This document shows positions 41,251-49,756 of a DNA stretch of 64,000 bases, piece after piece. Position 1 is the stretch's first letter. Every line of letters starts with the position of its first letter. The notes beneath the pieces are model-generated. The model worked only from the letters and a program-made list of their open reading frames with translations. It was not told the origin of the DNA and made no database searches. The position numbers and the translations under genes are program-made. Location of the stretch: assembly GCF_001316265.1 (NCBI RefSeq), contig NZ_BBDN01000006.1:62001-126000 (forward strand), in the 5' to 3' direction. The DNA is from Vulcanisaeta sp. JCM 16159 (lineage in GTDB: Archaea; Thermoproteota; Thermoprotei; Thermoproteales; Thermocladiaceae).

Positions 41251-41726
41251 ACCCCACTCACCTCCAGGTAATACATTATTAATCCAATCATTATCGCCAT
41301 TAGGAGTGACGCCAATAATGCAATTAGTAATAGGCCGTCCGATGCTGTTGTGAAACCCGTTAATGACTGGCCCGTGACTGGCGTCACATTGTATTTCGTG
41401 GATACCGAGGCAACCACTATAGCGATTATGAACAGTATCATTGGCACTATCCATGACTTACCCACGCCACCCTTAATCTCGATTTTCCTGTACGTAGCAG
41501 CCAGGACTATCGTAATTGTTATTGTGGCGCCAACGAATATTAGGTATATTAATACGAAGCCATAGGCTATACCGAACAGGCCATACACCGCACCAACCAA
41601 CCCAGTCGTTATGGCTAGGTATATTGCCGCGTACAGGTTGTCCTTAGTTATGATAATTCCTATTGCCGATAATACGGCGAAAACGCCAAGCGTTATTAAT
41701 GCACCCTCTAAATACGTACTAATCAT
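41238..41726 (-). CDS. nuoJ: NADH dehydrogenase-like subunit J
   Basis: This 162-aa five-helix protein has DNLYAAIYLAITTGLVGAVYGLFG and YGFVLIYLIFVGATITITIVLA, the NuoJ signature of helices 2-3. It is first in a J-K-N gene order on the minus strand. No other complex I subunits occur in the window. Confidence 0.82.
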   Translation of the reverse strand: MISTYLEGALITLGVFAVLSAIGIIITKDNLYAAIYLAITTGLVGAVYGLFGIAYGFVLIYLIFVGATITITIVLAATYRKIEIKGGVGKSWIVPMILFIIAIVVASVSTKYNVTPVTGQSLTGFTTASDGLLLIALLASLLMAIMIGLIMYYLEVSGVWRS

Positions 41727-41820
41727 ATCAAGGAACCCACTGCCTCGCTATTTTTAAGCATAACCAATCGATATTCTACAAGTGTTTATTGAGCAACCCC
41801 AATACGGTAATGCAAATTAA

Positions 41821-42315
41821 GTGATTTCGGTGAATGCCATCGTGGGTTTGATCCTACTCTACACAGGGAATGGGAAGGGAAAGACCACGGCAGCCCTAGG
41901 TCTCGTGCTTAGGGCCGTTGGTCACGGCTATAAGGTAGTGATTGCCCACTTAATGAAAACCCTGATTTACAGGGGTGAGTACGTGGGTGAGTACTTAGCC
42001 ATTAAAAGATTTCTGAGTGATCACGTTGATGTTTACTCTCTAGACCCTGACCAACACCTAACGCCTAGGGATGTGTTTAGGATGGCATTGAGTAGGGCTA
42101 TGGAGATTAGGCCGTTCCTACTTATCCTTGACGAGATCAATAACGCCGTATCGAGTGGGTACTTAACGACTAAGGAGGTGATTGATGGTATTAAGTCATT
42201 ACCGCCTGAGGTTAATGTCGTGCTGACGGGTAGAAACGCACCCAGTGAGTTTCTTGAAATCGCTGACTTAATAACAACCATGGAGTCCAGGAAGCATTAC
42301 TTCGATAGAGCATAG
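41821..42315 (+). CDS. cobO: Cob(I)alamin adenosyltransferase, CobO/BtuR type
   Basis: The protein transfers the adenosyl group of ATP to corrinoids. The P-loop YTGNGKGKTTAALGLVLRA near residues 14-32 and the LLILDEINNAVSSGYLT and VVLTGRNAP segments are typical of the BtuR/CobO family. It is 164 aa, slightly short, and ends in ESRKHYFDRA. The GTG start is at 41821. Present as a single gene without other cobalamin genes nearby, suggesting corrinoid salvage (inference). Confidence 0.88.
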   Translation: MISVNAIVGLILLYTGNGKGKTTAALGLVLRAVGHGYKVVIAHLMKTLIYRGEYVGEYLAIKRFLSDHVDVYSLDPDQHLTPRDVFRMALSRAMEIRPFLLILDEINNAVSSGYLTTKEVIDGIKSLPPEVNVVLTGRNAPSEFLEIADLITTMESRKHYFDRA

Positions 42316-42375
42316 TCGGTATAAAAGGCCTTGAATGGTAATACTATTTAATGCCCCTTGTTTAGTTATTAGACG

Positions 42376-43169
42376 ATGCCAACATTGAGGTTTAGAGACG
42401 ATAGGCCAATGCTCGTAGGTGTTGTGCATTTACCGCCATTACCTGGCTCAATTAGGTATGGTGGGCTCGACCTAAGTACAATAATCGACTTTGCCGTTAG
42501 GAATTCCAGGACACTCGATGAGGTCGGGTTTGACGCAGTAATTCTAGAAAATTACAATGACTACCCATTCAGAGCCAGGGTTAGGGAGGCGGAGACCATA
42601 GCATCCATGGCGATAATAGCCAGGGAGGTCATTAGGTCGGTGAATATACCCGTCGGCATCAACCTACTAAGGAATTCAGGCCCCGAGCCGCGGCAATAGC
42701 AGCCGTTACCGGCGCATCCTTCATCAGGTCAAACGCTTACTGCGAGGCCATAGTGAGTGCCGAGGGGTTAATAGAGCCCGTGGCCAGGGAGGTCCTCGAG
42801 GTAATGACGAGACTCAACACTAAGATCACCGTGCTCGCAGACATATTCGTCAAGCATGCAAGCCCACTGCACAGGATGACCATCGAGGACGTGGCCAAGG
42901 ACTGCGTTGAGAGGGCCCTGGCAGATGCACTGGTGGTTACAGGCCCAAGGACAGGAGAACCACCAGACCCACTACTACTTAGGCGGGTCATCAAGACCGT
43001 AAACACGAAGGTACTCGTGGGGAGCGGCATAAACCCAAACAACATAGGCGATTACAGGGAGGCCCACGGCTTCATAGTAGGCACATACCTAAAGGACGAG
43101 GAGGGACAAATAGACCCCACAAAGGCCAGAAACATGGTAAATGCAGTAAAGGCTTTGGCAAAACCATGA
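42376..43169 (+). CDS. BtpA-family TIM-barrel protein (one frameshift)
   Basis: This is a BtpA/SgcQ family protein. The first frame has LVGVVHLPPLPGSIRYGG, GFDAVILENYNDYPF and IPVGINLLRNSGPE. A missing G near 42690 joins it to AAAIAAVTGASFIRSN and further to TKVLVGSGINPNNIGDY and GFIVGTYLKDEEG. Corrected length is about 265 aa. BtpA is linked to photosystem I stability in cyanobacteria, but the archaeal role is unknown. Confidence 0.85.
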
Positions 43170-43205
43170 ATAAAATGCCACAGCCCAGGGAGTAGGTATT
43201 ACCTG

Positions 43206-43266
43206 TCGAGGCTTGGATATGCAGAGTGGAGGTGAGAATAATCTTACCTCCACTCTGCCTGCCCAA
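43206..43266 (+). repeat. Palindromic repeat copy 3 (solo)
   Basis: This copy is identical to copy 2 over the 38-nt hairpin core and nearly identical in both flanks (TCGAGGCTTGGATAT on the left, CTGCCCAAC on the right). It lies in the spacer between the BtpA gene and the winged-helix regulator gene, without an enclosed gene or a partner copy within several kb. Confidence 0.92.
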
Positions 43267-43420
43267 CCATCAATTCCCCAATAATCATCCAGGCCCTAGA
43301 CCGTCTTACAGACGATTCACGATCATGCACTTAATCTAACCTGCTAATTATAGATATCTATGGCACTTCCTGCTAACTTAATCAGGATAGGCGGAGTATT
43401 AATTTTCACCTGATTTGTCC

Positions 43421-44067
43421 TTAAAGCCTTGATTTGATGTACAATAGTGAGATCGCGATTAGGTTTAGTACCGTAATCAGTAGTATTGGTGCCGCGACCT
43501 CCATTCCAAGGCCCCAGGTGGACCACACGTAGTATATCGCTATCATTGATACGCTCTCAATGAGGAGTATTACTGATACCGAGAGTAATATCCTGCCAAT
43601 CCTCGTAAAACCAACTCCTAGGTAATTCTTGAGTATTAACGCCACAATTATTTCTGCACAACTGCGGCACCAATGTCTATGTACCATAGGTAATGCGTCA
43701 TGGCTCACCACCCTCGTCTCCTCATTAATGCCCATTAATCTCATGACATCTCTAATAAGGTCCCACCTCTTTTCAAGTCTATCGCTAATGAAGTATGGCG
43801 CTCCGTAACTCACGTCAAGCTACTCACTAATTCGTACCTCTCAAGGAGCTCCAGATGGTAAATCACGGTCCTGTAATTCACGTTCAACGCCCTAGTCAGT
43901 TGATGAGGATTCATGGGCTTCTTCTTAAGTAATAGTAGGATTTTTAATCTCATTAAACCTCCACGGGAACCGCCAAGCAACCAAATAAGTATTTTCTTTA
44001 AGTCCTTCTCATACTCAACCATTAGATAGGCAACATTACCTGCCAATGATTTATAAGTTTTAAGCAT
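43421..44067 (-). CDS. Winged-helix regulator with C-terminal membrane helices (one frameshift)
   Basis: The N-terminal part has GGLMRLKILLLLKKKPMNPHQLTRALNVNYRTVIYHLELLERYELV, an ArsR/MarR-like winged helix. Restoring one base (a C) near 43815 continues the wing as SSLDVSYGAPYFISDRLEKRWDLI, so I join the two frames into one gene of about 215 aa. The C-terminal part has two hydrophobic helices (GRILLSVSVILLIESVSMIAIYYVW and VAAPILLITVLNLIAISLLYI). A CxxC (HWCRSC) sits between. Such membrane-tethered regulators occur in archaea; the signal sensed is unknown. If the break is real, they are two genes with overlapping ATGA. Confidence 0.65.
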
Positions 44068-44283
44068 TAACGTATGTTAGGCGAATCAGTTAATAAGGCA
44101 GTTGTGCATTTGTGCTGTGGACATTAATAATGAATTGGAAACTAAATTGTAATAACACTGCAATAACTAAAAGTATTGCCTAACTAACTAATGAAGTAGT
44201 TTATGGCTACGGTGAGATCATGAGAATCGAAAAGGTAAAATAATCTGGTGCTTTTTTAACGAAATTTAAATACACAATGCGCA

Positions 44284-45702
44284 TTATGAGTAGCCTCCCG
44301 ATGAGTAGCTTGATGATGATTGGCTCATTGACATCATGGCGCTCGTCATGTTTGTGAAGCCGTGTATTGGTGCCACGAAGACCCAAGGTACGGGTTTAAC
44401 AAACACGACATTTACTACGTAGTCATCGCCCACAAGCCATGGGTCCGCGAAGGCGTAGTTACCACCGAGTAGTGTTCCATCCGGTAACTCCGTATAGCCT
44501 AACCAGGTCCATGATGCCGTAACCTTATTAGGCATCATCATACTGCCCGGATTATAGAACGCCTGTGGCGGTAGGAGGGCAATGGTTATCACGGGTGTTG
44601 GAGAGCCCGAGGCGTTTACGAAGGTGTATCCCGGGCTTATCTCATTATTCACTGCGAAGGCGTAGGAGAATATTGGCCAGTATATTGTGCCGCTCTCATT
44701 TAGGTATACTGGGTTGTAAACCGCTTGATACACCAGGCTGAAGTTGTAGGTACTGAGTATTTGGCCGCTTGGTGTCTTGACGTAGGTGCCGGGTGGTATT
44801 ATCACCAGTAGGTTACCCACTGCAACGGCGCCTCCCTGAGTTGCGTTCACGGTTATTGTGCCTATGCTAACGGGCACTAACTCGGGCTCCATTGTCGTTA
44901 TTTCAGTACTGTTTGGTGTGGTCTCTGAGGTGTACACGGTCATGCCGGCAATGATCAAGAGCTTGGTGTAATCACTGTCCCAACCACCGTACTCCCACCA
45001 GGTACCGCCCATTGCGTAGGAACCGCCTGACGCCACAGCCGTTGCGCAGAAGCCGCCGTGTGCTGCCTGGTTCGGCGTACCAAACATTGCGGCGAACCAC
45101 GTGTTCTCAGTTGGATTATACTGGTCCCTGCCCGTGAAGTATACGAACTTGTATGGGCAGCATTGCCTAATTTGCTTAAGGCCTAGGAATCCGTATTTCC
45201 AGCCTCTTTCTTGTAAGTAGGATGAATTATCTCCATTTGCAAGTATGTCTAGTAAATCATCGTACGTAATTTCCACGAAGTCTCCCTCACACCTTTCGCT
45301 AGTGGGTACCCTAAGCAATGGCGATCTTAGCCTTGCTGGGCTTAGGTAGTGAAGCATTGTCGTTACGCCTATATCACAAGTAGCGCCTTGGTTCCTAGTA
45401 AATATTGAACCCGTTATGAACCTAGGTAGTTTAGTTGTTCCACTTATTACAACCTCGACATTGCATCTACCTAGGCATCCATAGCATGTTGTGAACGCAA
45501 CAACATCGCTCGTTACCTCCTCAGAAGCCAACTTGCTCTCCTTAAATACCTGCCCAAAGACAAATGCCTCCCTACCCACGGTGCCTAGGAGTGCCGCTGC
45601 CGCAACTATTACGCTAGCAATCCTTAGGAAATCTCTCCTCGTGATTAGTAAGCCCTTCCTAGTCTCCTCATGGGTAAGCTTTGTGGCCGTCTCCATGCCC
45701 AT
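44284..45702 (-). CDS. Truncated molybdopterin-oxidoreductase-like protein with Tat signal
   Basis: The N-terminus carries a twin-arginine signal (LITRRDFLRIASV) and hydrophobic core. An iron-sulfur motif C-x2-C-x3-C with a later cysteine (TTCYGCLGRC...GATCDIG) follows, then FTGRDQYNPTENTWFAAMFGTPNQAAHGGFC, which matches the start of the Moco-binding fold. After about residue 260 the sequence departs from the family and becomes an N/T/S/P-rich beta-like region ending in SSSSYSSGG. Total about 472 aa compared with 750-1100 in typical catalytic subunits, so the cofactor domains are largely missing. The ATG at 45702 overlaps the TGA of the upstream small membrane gene (coupling). Confidence 0.7.
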   Translation of the reverse strand: MGMETATKLTHEETRKGLLITRRDFLRIASVIVAAAALLGTVGREAFVFGQVFKESKLASEEVTSDVVAFTTCYGCLGRCNVEVVISGTTKLPRFITGSIFTRNQGATCDIGVTTMLHYLSPARLRSPLLRVPTSERCEGDFVEITYDDLLDILANGDNSSYLQERGWKYGFLGLKQIRQCCPYKFVYFTGRDQYNPTENTWFAAMFGTPNQAAHGGFCATAVASGGSYAMGGTWWEYGGWDSDYTKLLIIAGMTVYTSETTPNSTEITTMEPELVPVSIGTITVNATQGGAVAVGNLLVIIPPGTYVKTPSGQILSTYNFSLVYQAVYNPVYLNESGTIYWPIFSYAFAVNNEISPGYTFVNASGSPTPVITIALLPPQAFYNPGSMMMPNKVTASWTWLGYTELPDGTLLGGNYAFADPWLVGDDYVVNVVFVKPVPWVFVAPIHGFTNMTSAMMSMSQSSSSYSSGGYS

Positions 45703-45905
45703 CACCCCCACCACGGACCCCACTGTGGTTGCGTGTTATAGAATGGCGTTATTGGCATGTGGAAGTAGGCAGTGGCTATGACCACACATCTCAATGTATA
45801 ACCGCCAACCATGACTGCGATAAATATTATTACTATCATGATTGCCGCAGTGCGATTTAATGGATTAACTCTAAGTAGTAAAACTTTGCTAACAATTGTG
45901 TGAAA
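45702..45905 (-). CDS. Small membrane protein resembling the end of an NrfD-type subunit
   Basis: The frame encodes NRTAAIMIVIIFIAVMVGGYTLRCVVIATAYFHMPI and ends PQWGPWWG at TGA 45702. The one-helix pattern GG-x-LR-x-V resembles the last helix of NrfD/PsrC membrane subunits, which usually pair with molybdopterin oxidoreductases. Only the terminal part is visible, so it may be a remnant or a short subunit. The start codon is unclear (open upstream to 45998). Confidence 0.45.
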   Translation of the reverse strand, partial: FHTIVSKVLLLRVNPLNRTAAIMIVIIFIAVMVGGYTLRCVVIATAYFHMPITPFYNTQPQWGPWWG

Positions 45906-45921
45906 ATTCTTACCTGGGCTC

Positions 45922-46782
45922 TTAAATTGAATTGAATGTATATGTGAAGTGTGCGTATTCTTCATTAAAGGTGGAGTTGAGATTAACTCCATGAACATTA
46001 TGAACCTTAACTATGCCTCTATGGACAATTAATAGTAAGGCTATAGTAATTAATGTTAGTGATAATAGAATGATTAATGAATAATGAATTAATTCAAAGG
46101 CGTTAACATCGAAGAGACTCATCGCGATCATAGCCATGGGGGAAACGCTGGAAATGGGCATCGTACAAACACCCAACCCACATGCTGAACCCACAAACGC
46201 TGCCGTACCCGTAGACGCCGCAATACCCACTGTACTGCCTATTGCACTACCTAATCTATTAACTATGCGTTTTACGACGATTCTCAATTGCAGATAAGAA
46301 ACACTAATTATTAACCATGTGCTCAATACTAAGTTGATAATGCCTACTATCATGAGCATCAAATTAAATGAGCTTGTGAATGGCGTTGTGTAAAGCATTA
46401 CGTAATTAGGACTCACAATCCTGATAACCCCCACATTGATTAAGTATGAAATTAAGGCTGGTATTAACAATAATAGGTATAATTGAAGTAGCCTTTTACG
46501 GATGAAGATATCTAAAATGCCGTGAGATTCATAAACCCTAACCACATCACTCAGGATGACCCTGGCGAGTGGCGTCGCATATCTATAAATTAGTAGGGCA
46601 CCTAATATTAACAGGGGTACCAGGTAAACCATGGTGTCGATATACTCATTGATTATAGCACGTATATTGAAAATGCCGAAGTAACCTAATCGAGCACCAA
46701 CTGGGATTGCCATTAATGGTAGGATCACCGTGAATACAATAAAAATATACATAATGAGTAATGCGATGCTTTCATTACTCAT
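45922..46782 (-). CDS. Hypothetical six-helix membrane protein
   Basis: The 286-aa protein has about six hydrophobic helices and a glycine/alanine-rich segment GIAASTGTAAFVGSACGLGVC in the fifth. I do not recognise the family. It is upstream of the truncated molybdopterin oxidoreductase and its end overlaps the frame of the small NrfD-like ORF. It may form the membrane part of this unit (inference). Confidence 0.55.
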   Translation of the reverse strand: MSNESIALLIMYIFIVFTVILPLMAIPVGARLGYFGIFNIRAIINEYIDTMVYLVPLLILGALLIYRYATPLARVILSDVVRVYESHGILDIFIRKRLLQLYLLLLIPALISYLINVGVIRIVSPNYVMLYTTPFTSSFNLMLMIVGIINLVLSTWLIISVSYLQLRIVVKRIVNRLGSAIGSTVGIAASTGTAAFVGSACGLGVCTMPISSVSPMAMIAMSLFDVNAFELIHYSLIILLSLTLITIALLLIVHRGIVKVHNVHGVNLNSTFNEEYAHFTYTFNSI

Positions 46783-46971
46783 AATTCGCTATTTGAACGA
46801 ATAGTTTTTAATTTAAAGTAATTCAACACGTATATTTTAAATGATGCGAATGAACCTGTAATTCATAACTTCATTATATGTAAATCGATGCATCATTTAA
46901 CTATTTGTCTAGTAAATTCAAAATAACAAAGAAACCTCATTTAAATACATGGTCATTTATTGACCCGTAGT

Positions 46972-47663
46972 ATGCCAATAACAATCCCATCAATAGGGAG
47001 AAATTCCCTGAGTTAAATGTAATGACGACCCACGGACCAATGAAGCTACCGGATGCCTTCAAGGGCAAGTGGTTCGTACTCTTCAGCCACCCAGGCGACT
47101 TCACACCAGTATGTACTACAGAATTTGTAAGCTTCGCCAAGCACTATGACGACTTTAAGAAACTGAATACTGAGTTAATAGGCCTAAGTGTTGATACGGA
47201 TATTAGCCATATCGAGTGGGTACAGTGGATTGAGAAGGCCCTTGGTGTTAAGATACCATTCCCAATAATCGCCGATCCATTGGGTAATGTATCAAGGGCC
47301 CTAGGGATGCTTCACGCAGAGTCAAGCACGAACACCGTTAGGACCGTTTTCATAGTAGATGACAAGGCAACAATAAGGACAATACTATACTACCCACTGG
47401 AACTTGGTAGGAATATACCCGAGATCCTTAGAATTGTTAGATCATTACAGTTAATTGATAAGTATGGCGTTGTCATGCCAGCTAACTGGCCATATAATGA
47501 GGTAATTGGTGAGAATGTGTTGAATCCGCCACCACACCATGTTGAGGAGGCTCCCAAGAGACTTCAGCAGTATAAGGGCTATGCCTGGTGGTTGACATAT
47601 AGGGAGTTGCCTAAGGAGGAGGTTGAGGAGACCAAGAGAATTATTAAGATTAGGATTGAGTAA
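46972..47663 (+). CDS. Peroxiredoxin, archaeal Prx6-type (one frameshift near the start)
   Basis: This is a thiol peroxidase that reduces H2O2 and alkyl hydroperoxides. The peroxidatic cysteine is in [13 protein letters not shown]; the C-terminal [23 protein letters not shown] and [19 protein letters not shown] are Prx6 features. From ATG 46972 the frame MPITIPSIG breaks in an A run near 47001; restoring a base gives [14 protein letters not shown]. The corrected length is about 231 aa. ATG 47022 alone would omit the first strand. Confidence 0.9.
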
Positions 47664-47731
47664 TGAAAACTCTCATTAAATCCCCTAAAAAAATATAAGG
47701 TAATTATTTTTCATAATTACCCTGAACTCGC

Positions 47732-48406
47732 ATGAAATTTAAGGGGGAGACCGTGTTTGGAAATGGCATTGTTAGTGGTGAGTTGGTGGTTTATCGAGAA
47801 CCACTTTCCTTCCTCGGCGATGTTGATGGCAGAAATGGCGTCATAAGGACTATTAGCGCAAGCATTGTGGGTAAGGTTTTGGTGATACCTAGTTCGAGGG
47901 GTTCGACTGTGGGTCCCTACGTTATGTACCAACTGAGTAAGTATGGTAAGGCTCCACTGGTGATACTCAGTGTTAAGGCTGATACGATGCTTATAATTGG
48001 GGCTGTCATGGCGCAGATACCAATAATGACTAACCTACCCAGGGATATACTGAACCTTAGTAGTGGCGCCATTGCCAGGGTTGACCTGGATAGGGGTGAG
48101 GTCTATGTCAATGAGCCTGAAGCGAGACTTGCGTTATTACTGCTTGAGGAGCTTGAGTTGAGGAATGGTAAGGCCAAGCTTAAGTACTTGAAGGTTTATA
48201 GGATGATGACCTACTGGCTCGGCCCCAGTTATGCCAAGGCAATACTTGATAGGCTCGTCTCAAGCGGCTACATAGTAATTAAGGGTGATAGGGCTGAGCT
48301 AATACGTAGATTTAAGACAAATAAGAACCACTCACAAATATATAGGGGGGCCAGGGAAATCATTATTAATGCCTACCTCTCGACACAGCGTCCACCAAAC
48401 AAATGA
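47732..48406 (+). CDS. Phosphomevalonate dehydratase small subunit (DUF126/AcnX) with C-terminal extension
   Basis: Residues 1-115 match DUF126, the small subunit (swivel domain) of AcnX-type phosphomevalonate dehydratase in the archaeal mevalonate pathway: FGNGIVSGELVVYREPLSFLG, GKVLVIPSSRGSTVG and APLVILSVKADTMLIIGAV. The usual length is about 130 aa; here about 95 extra residues follow, helical and basic, with a possible winged-helix look. No large subunit gene is adjacent. The end overlaps the convergent AGOG gene by 34 nt. Confidence 0.8.
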   Translation: MKFKGETVFGNGIVSGELVVYREPLSFLGDVDGRNGVIRTISASIVGKVLVIPSSRGSTVGPYVMYQLSKYGKAPLVILSVKADTMLIIGAVMAQIPIMTNLPRDILNLSSGAIARVDLDRGEVYVNEPEARLALLLLEELELRNGKAKLKYLKVYRMMTYWLGPSYAKAILDRLVSSGYIVIKGDRAELIRRFKTNKNHSQIYRGAREIIINAYLSTQRPPNK

Positions 48407-49218
48407 AGTAATTCAGAGACCTTCTCATTAAGTGCGCCGAGAGCCCTTACTTCATTAATTGCCTTATCTATATTGAATGAGGAATTAATTAGTAATCCAC
48501 CGAGGACCCAAACCACGGAGTCGAGGTTAAGCGGCGGTATGTCACTGAGTCTGCCAATCTCATTCCACACATGCTGAATCTCCGCCCTACGCCTAGTCAT
48601 TAACTCCCTAGCCAGGCCAGTCACATTGTTGGGGTTTACCGTAACCGTAATTAACCCACTACATATTGTTATTACGGTAACCCTATAATCAACGGGTATT
48701 GGTATTTCCATTGGAACCGAAACACCAAGCCCACAGACCCTACCCACGTAATAAGCCATCTTAACGGCAAACACTATGGTCTTCTCATCACCACGCGTTT
48801 TTGTTATATTCGAAAGTAATCTCCACAGCGATGATAAGTCATTAAGGTATCTACTAAGGCTTAACTTGGCTATTTGTGGACAAACGTTCCTAATCCTCCT
48901 CACCCTAGAATCCCTGTAACGAACTAAGTACCTACTACTCATCACGTAATTAATGAAGTCCTCACATAAATTAACGGGTTTATTCCCAATGAAGTAATTG
49001 GCGAAGTAATTCCAGTGGTCCTCACCCTTACCAGCCAATTGATAACTAACTAGGGCATTAAGTATAGTTAACCTTAGTGCCACCTCCACATCATGACCAA
49101 ATCCACGGCATAATCTAGCCACAGCTAAGTATTGAGGGTCCCTCTCCTCGAATCCCCTGACCCAATTGATGCCGAGCCCACGCAATAAACTCGCTATTCT
49201 CTCCTTAACGCTATTCAT
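48373..49218 (-). CDS. Archaeal 8-oxoguanine DNA glycosylase AGOG
   Basis: This is the archaeal GO glycosylase/AP lyase of the helix-hairpin-helix superfamily. ERDPQYLAVARL, LNALVSYQLAGKGEDHWNYFANYF, TIVFAVKMAYY (catalytic lysine region), IPIPVDYRVTVITICSGL (catalytic aspartate) and PPLNLDSVVWVLGG follow the Pyrobaculum AGOG layout. I start it at ATG 49218, which overlaps the stop of the upstream membrane protein, rather than at 49290. It is about 281 aa and intact. Confidence 0.9.
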   Translation of the reverse strand: MNSVKERIASLLRGLGINWVRGFEERDPQYLAVARLCRGFGHDVEVALRLTILNALVSYQLAGKGEDHWNYFANYFIGNKPVNLCEDFINYVMSSRYLVRYRDSRVRRIRNVCPQIAKLSLSRYLNDLSSLWRLLSNITKTRGDEKTIVFAVKMAYYVGRVCGLGVSVPMEIPIPVDYRVTVITICSGLITVTVNPNNVTGLARELMTRRRAEIQHVWNEIGRLSDIPPLNLDSVVWVLGGLLINSSFNIDKAINEVRALGALNEKVSELLHLFGGRCVER

Positions 49219-49724
49219 CATAAACCCCGCATTAACCTGCGAATTAAGTAAAGCCTCCAAATGGTTATTAACGCAATGACTTGACCCCAATCAAGGTAAA
49301 GGAGGGGCTTGCCCACGGTGATTAACACGTAGGTGAAGGGATAAATAATCACCGGCGCGCCTATTGTGAATAGGTAAATGTAGTGGGTGATTACGTAGGA
49401 GATGCCATATACAACACCTGCAGAATCGAGAACATGTGATGACTTTATTATGTACGCTACGTACGTAATCACCCAGGCAAGGAATATTAATGATGAAACC
49501 CTCCACATATAGATGTAGAATGGTACGTAACCAACATGTATGATCTCGCCAGATTCATAAATCACGTAGTAATACCTCGGCTCCAGGGCAAAGGCCTGGC
49601 CAAGACTTGTTAACCCCATTATGAATAGTAGAAACGTAACAATTACACCAAGTATGAAACCCCTCCTAATCCTCATGTTAACGTCCCTTGACTGGTCAAT
49701 GGTATTACCGCACATTACCAGCAC
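49218..49724 (-). CDS. Hypothetical membrane protein upstream of AGOG
   Basis: This 168-aa protein has four hydrophobic helices (for example RGFILGVIVTFLLFIMGLTSL, VSSLIFLAWVITYVAYII) and aromatic-rich loops, and ends RLYLIRRLMRGL. No family recognised. Its stop overlaps the AGOG start, implying cotranscription. Confidence 0.5.
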   Translation of the reverse strand: MLVMCGNTIDQSRDVNMRIRRGFILGVIVTFLLFIMGLTSLGQAFALEPRYYYVIYESGEIIHVGYVPFYIYMWRVSSLIFLAWVITYVAYIIKSSHVLDSAGVVYGISYVITHYIYLFTIGAPVIIYPFTYVLITVGKPLLYLDWGQVIALITIWRLYLIRRLMRGL

Positions 49725-49756
49725 CTTAGTTGGGAATTATTAAAGAATCACGCACC

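Noticed and set aside
40918-41454. Longer version of NuoK beginning at 41454
   Set aside because: The extra N-terminal part overlaps nuoJ in another frame and lacks NuoK character; ATG 41250 gives the normal length.
37801-43266. CRISPR array
   Set aside because: The three repeats are 0.5-5 kb apart, one is inverted and there are no regular spacers.
46937-47140. Minus-strand open frame over the peroxiredoxin start
   Set aside because: It is antisense to a clear peroxiredoxin and shows no family features.
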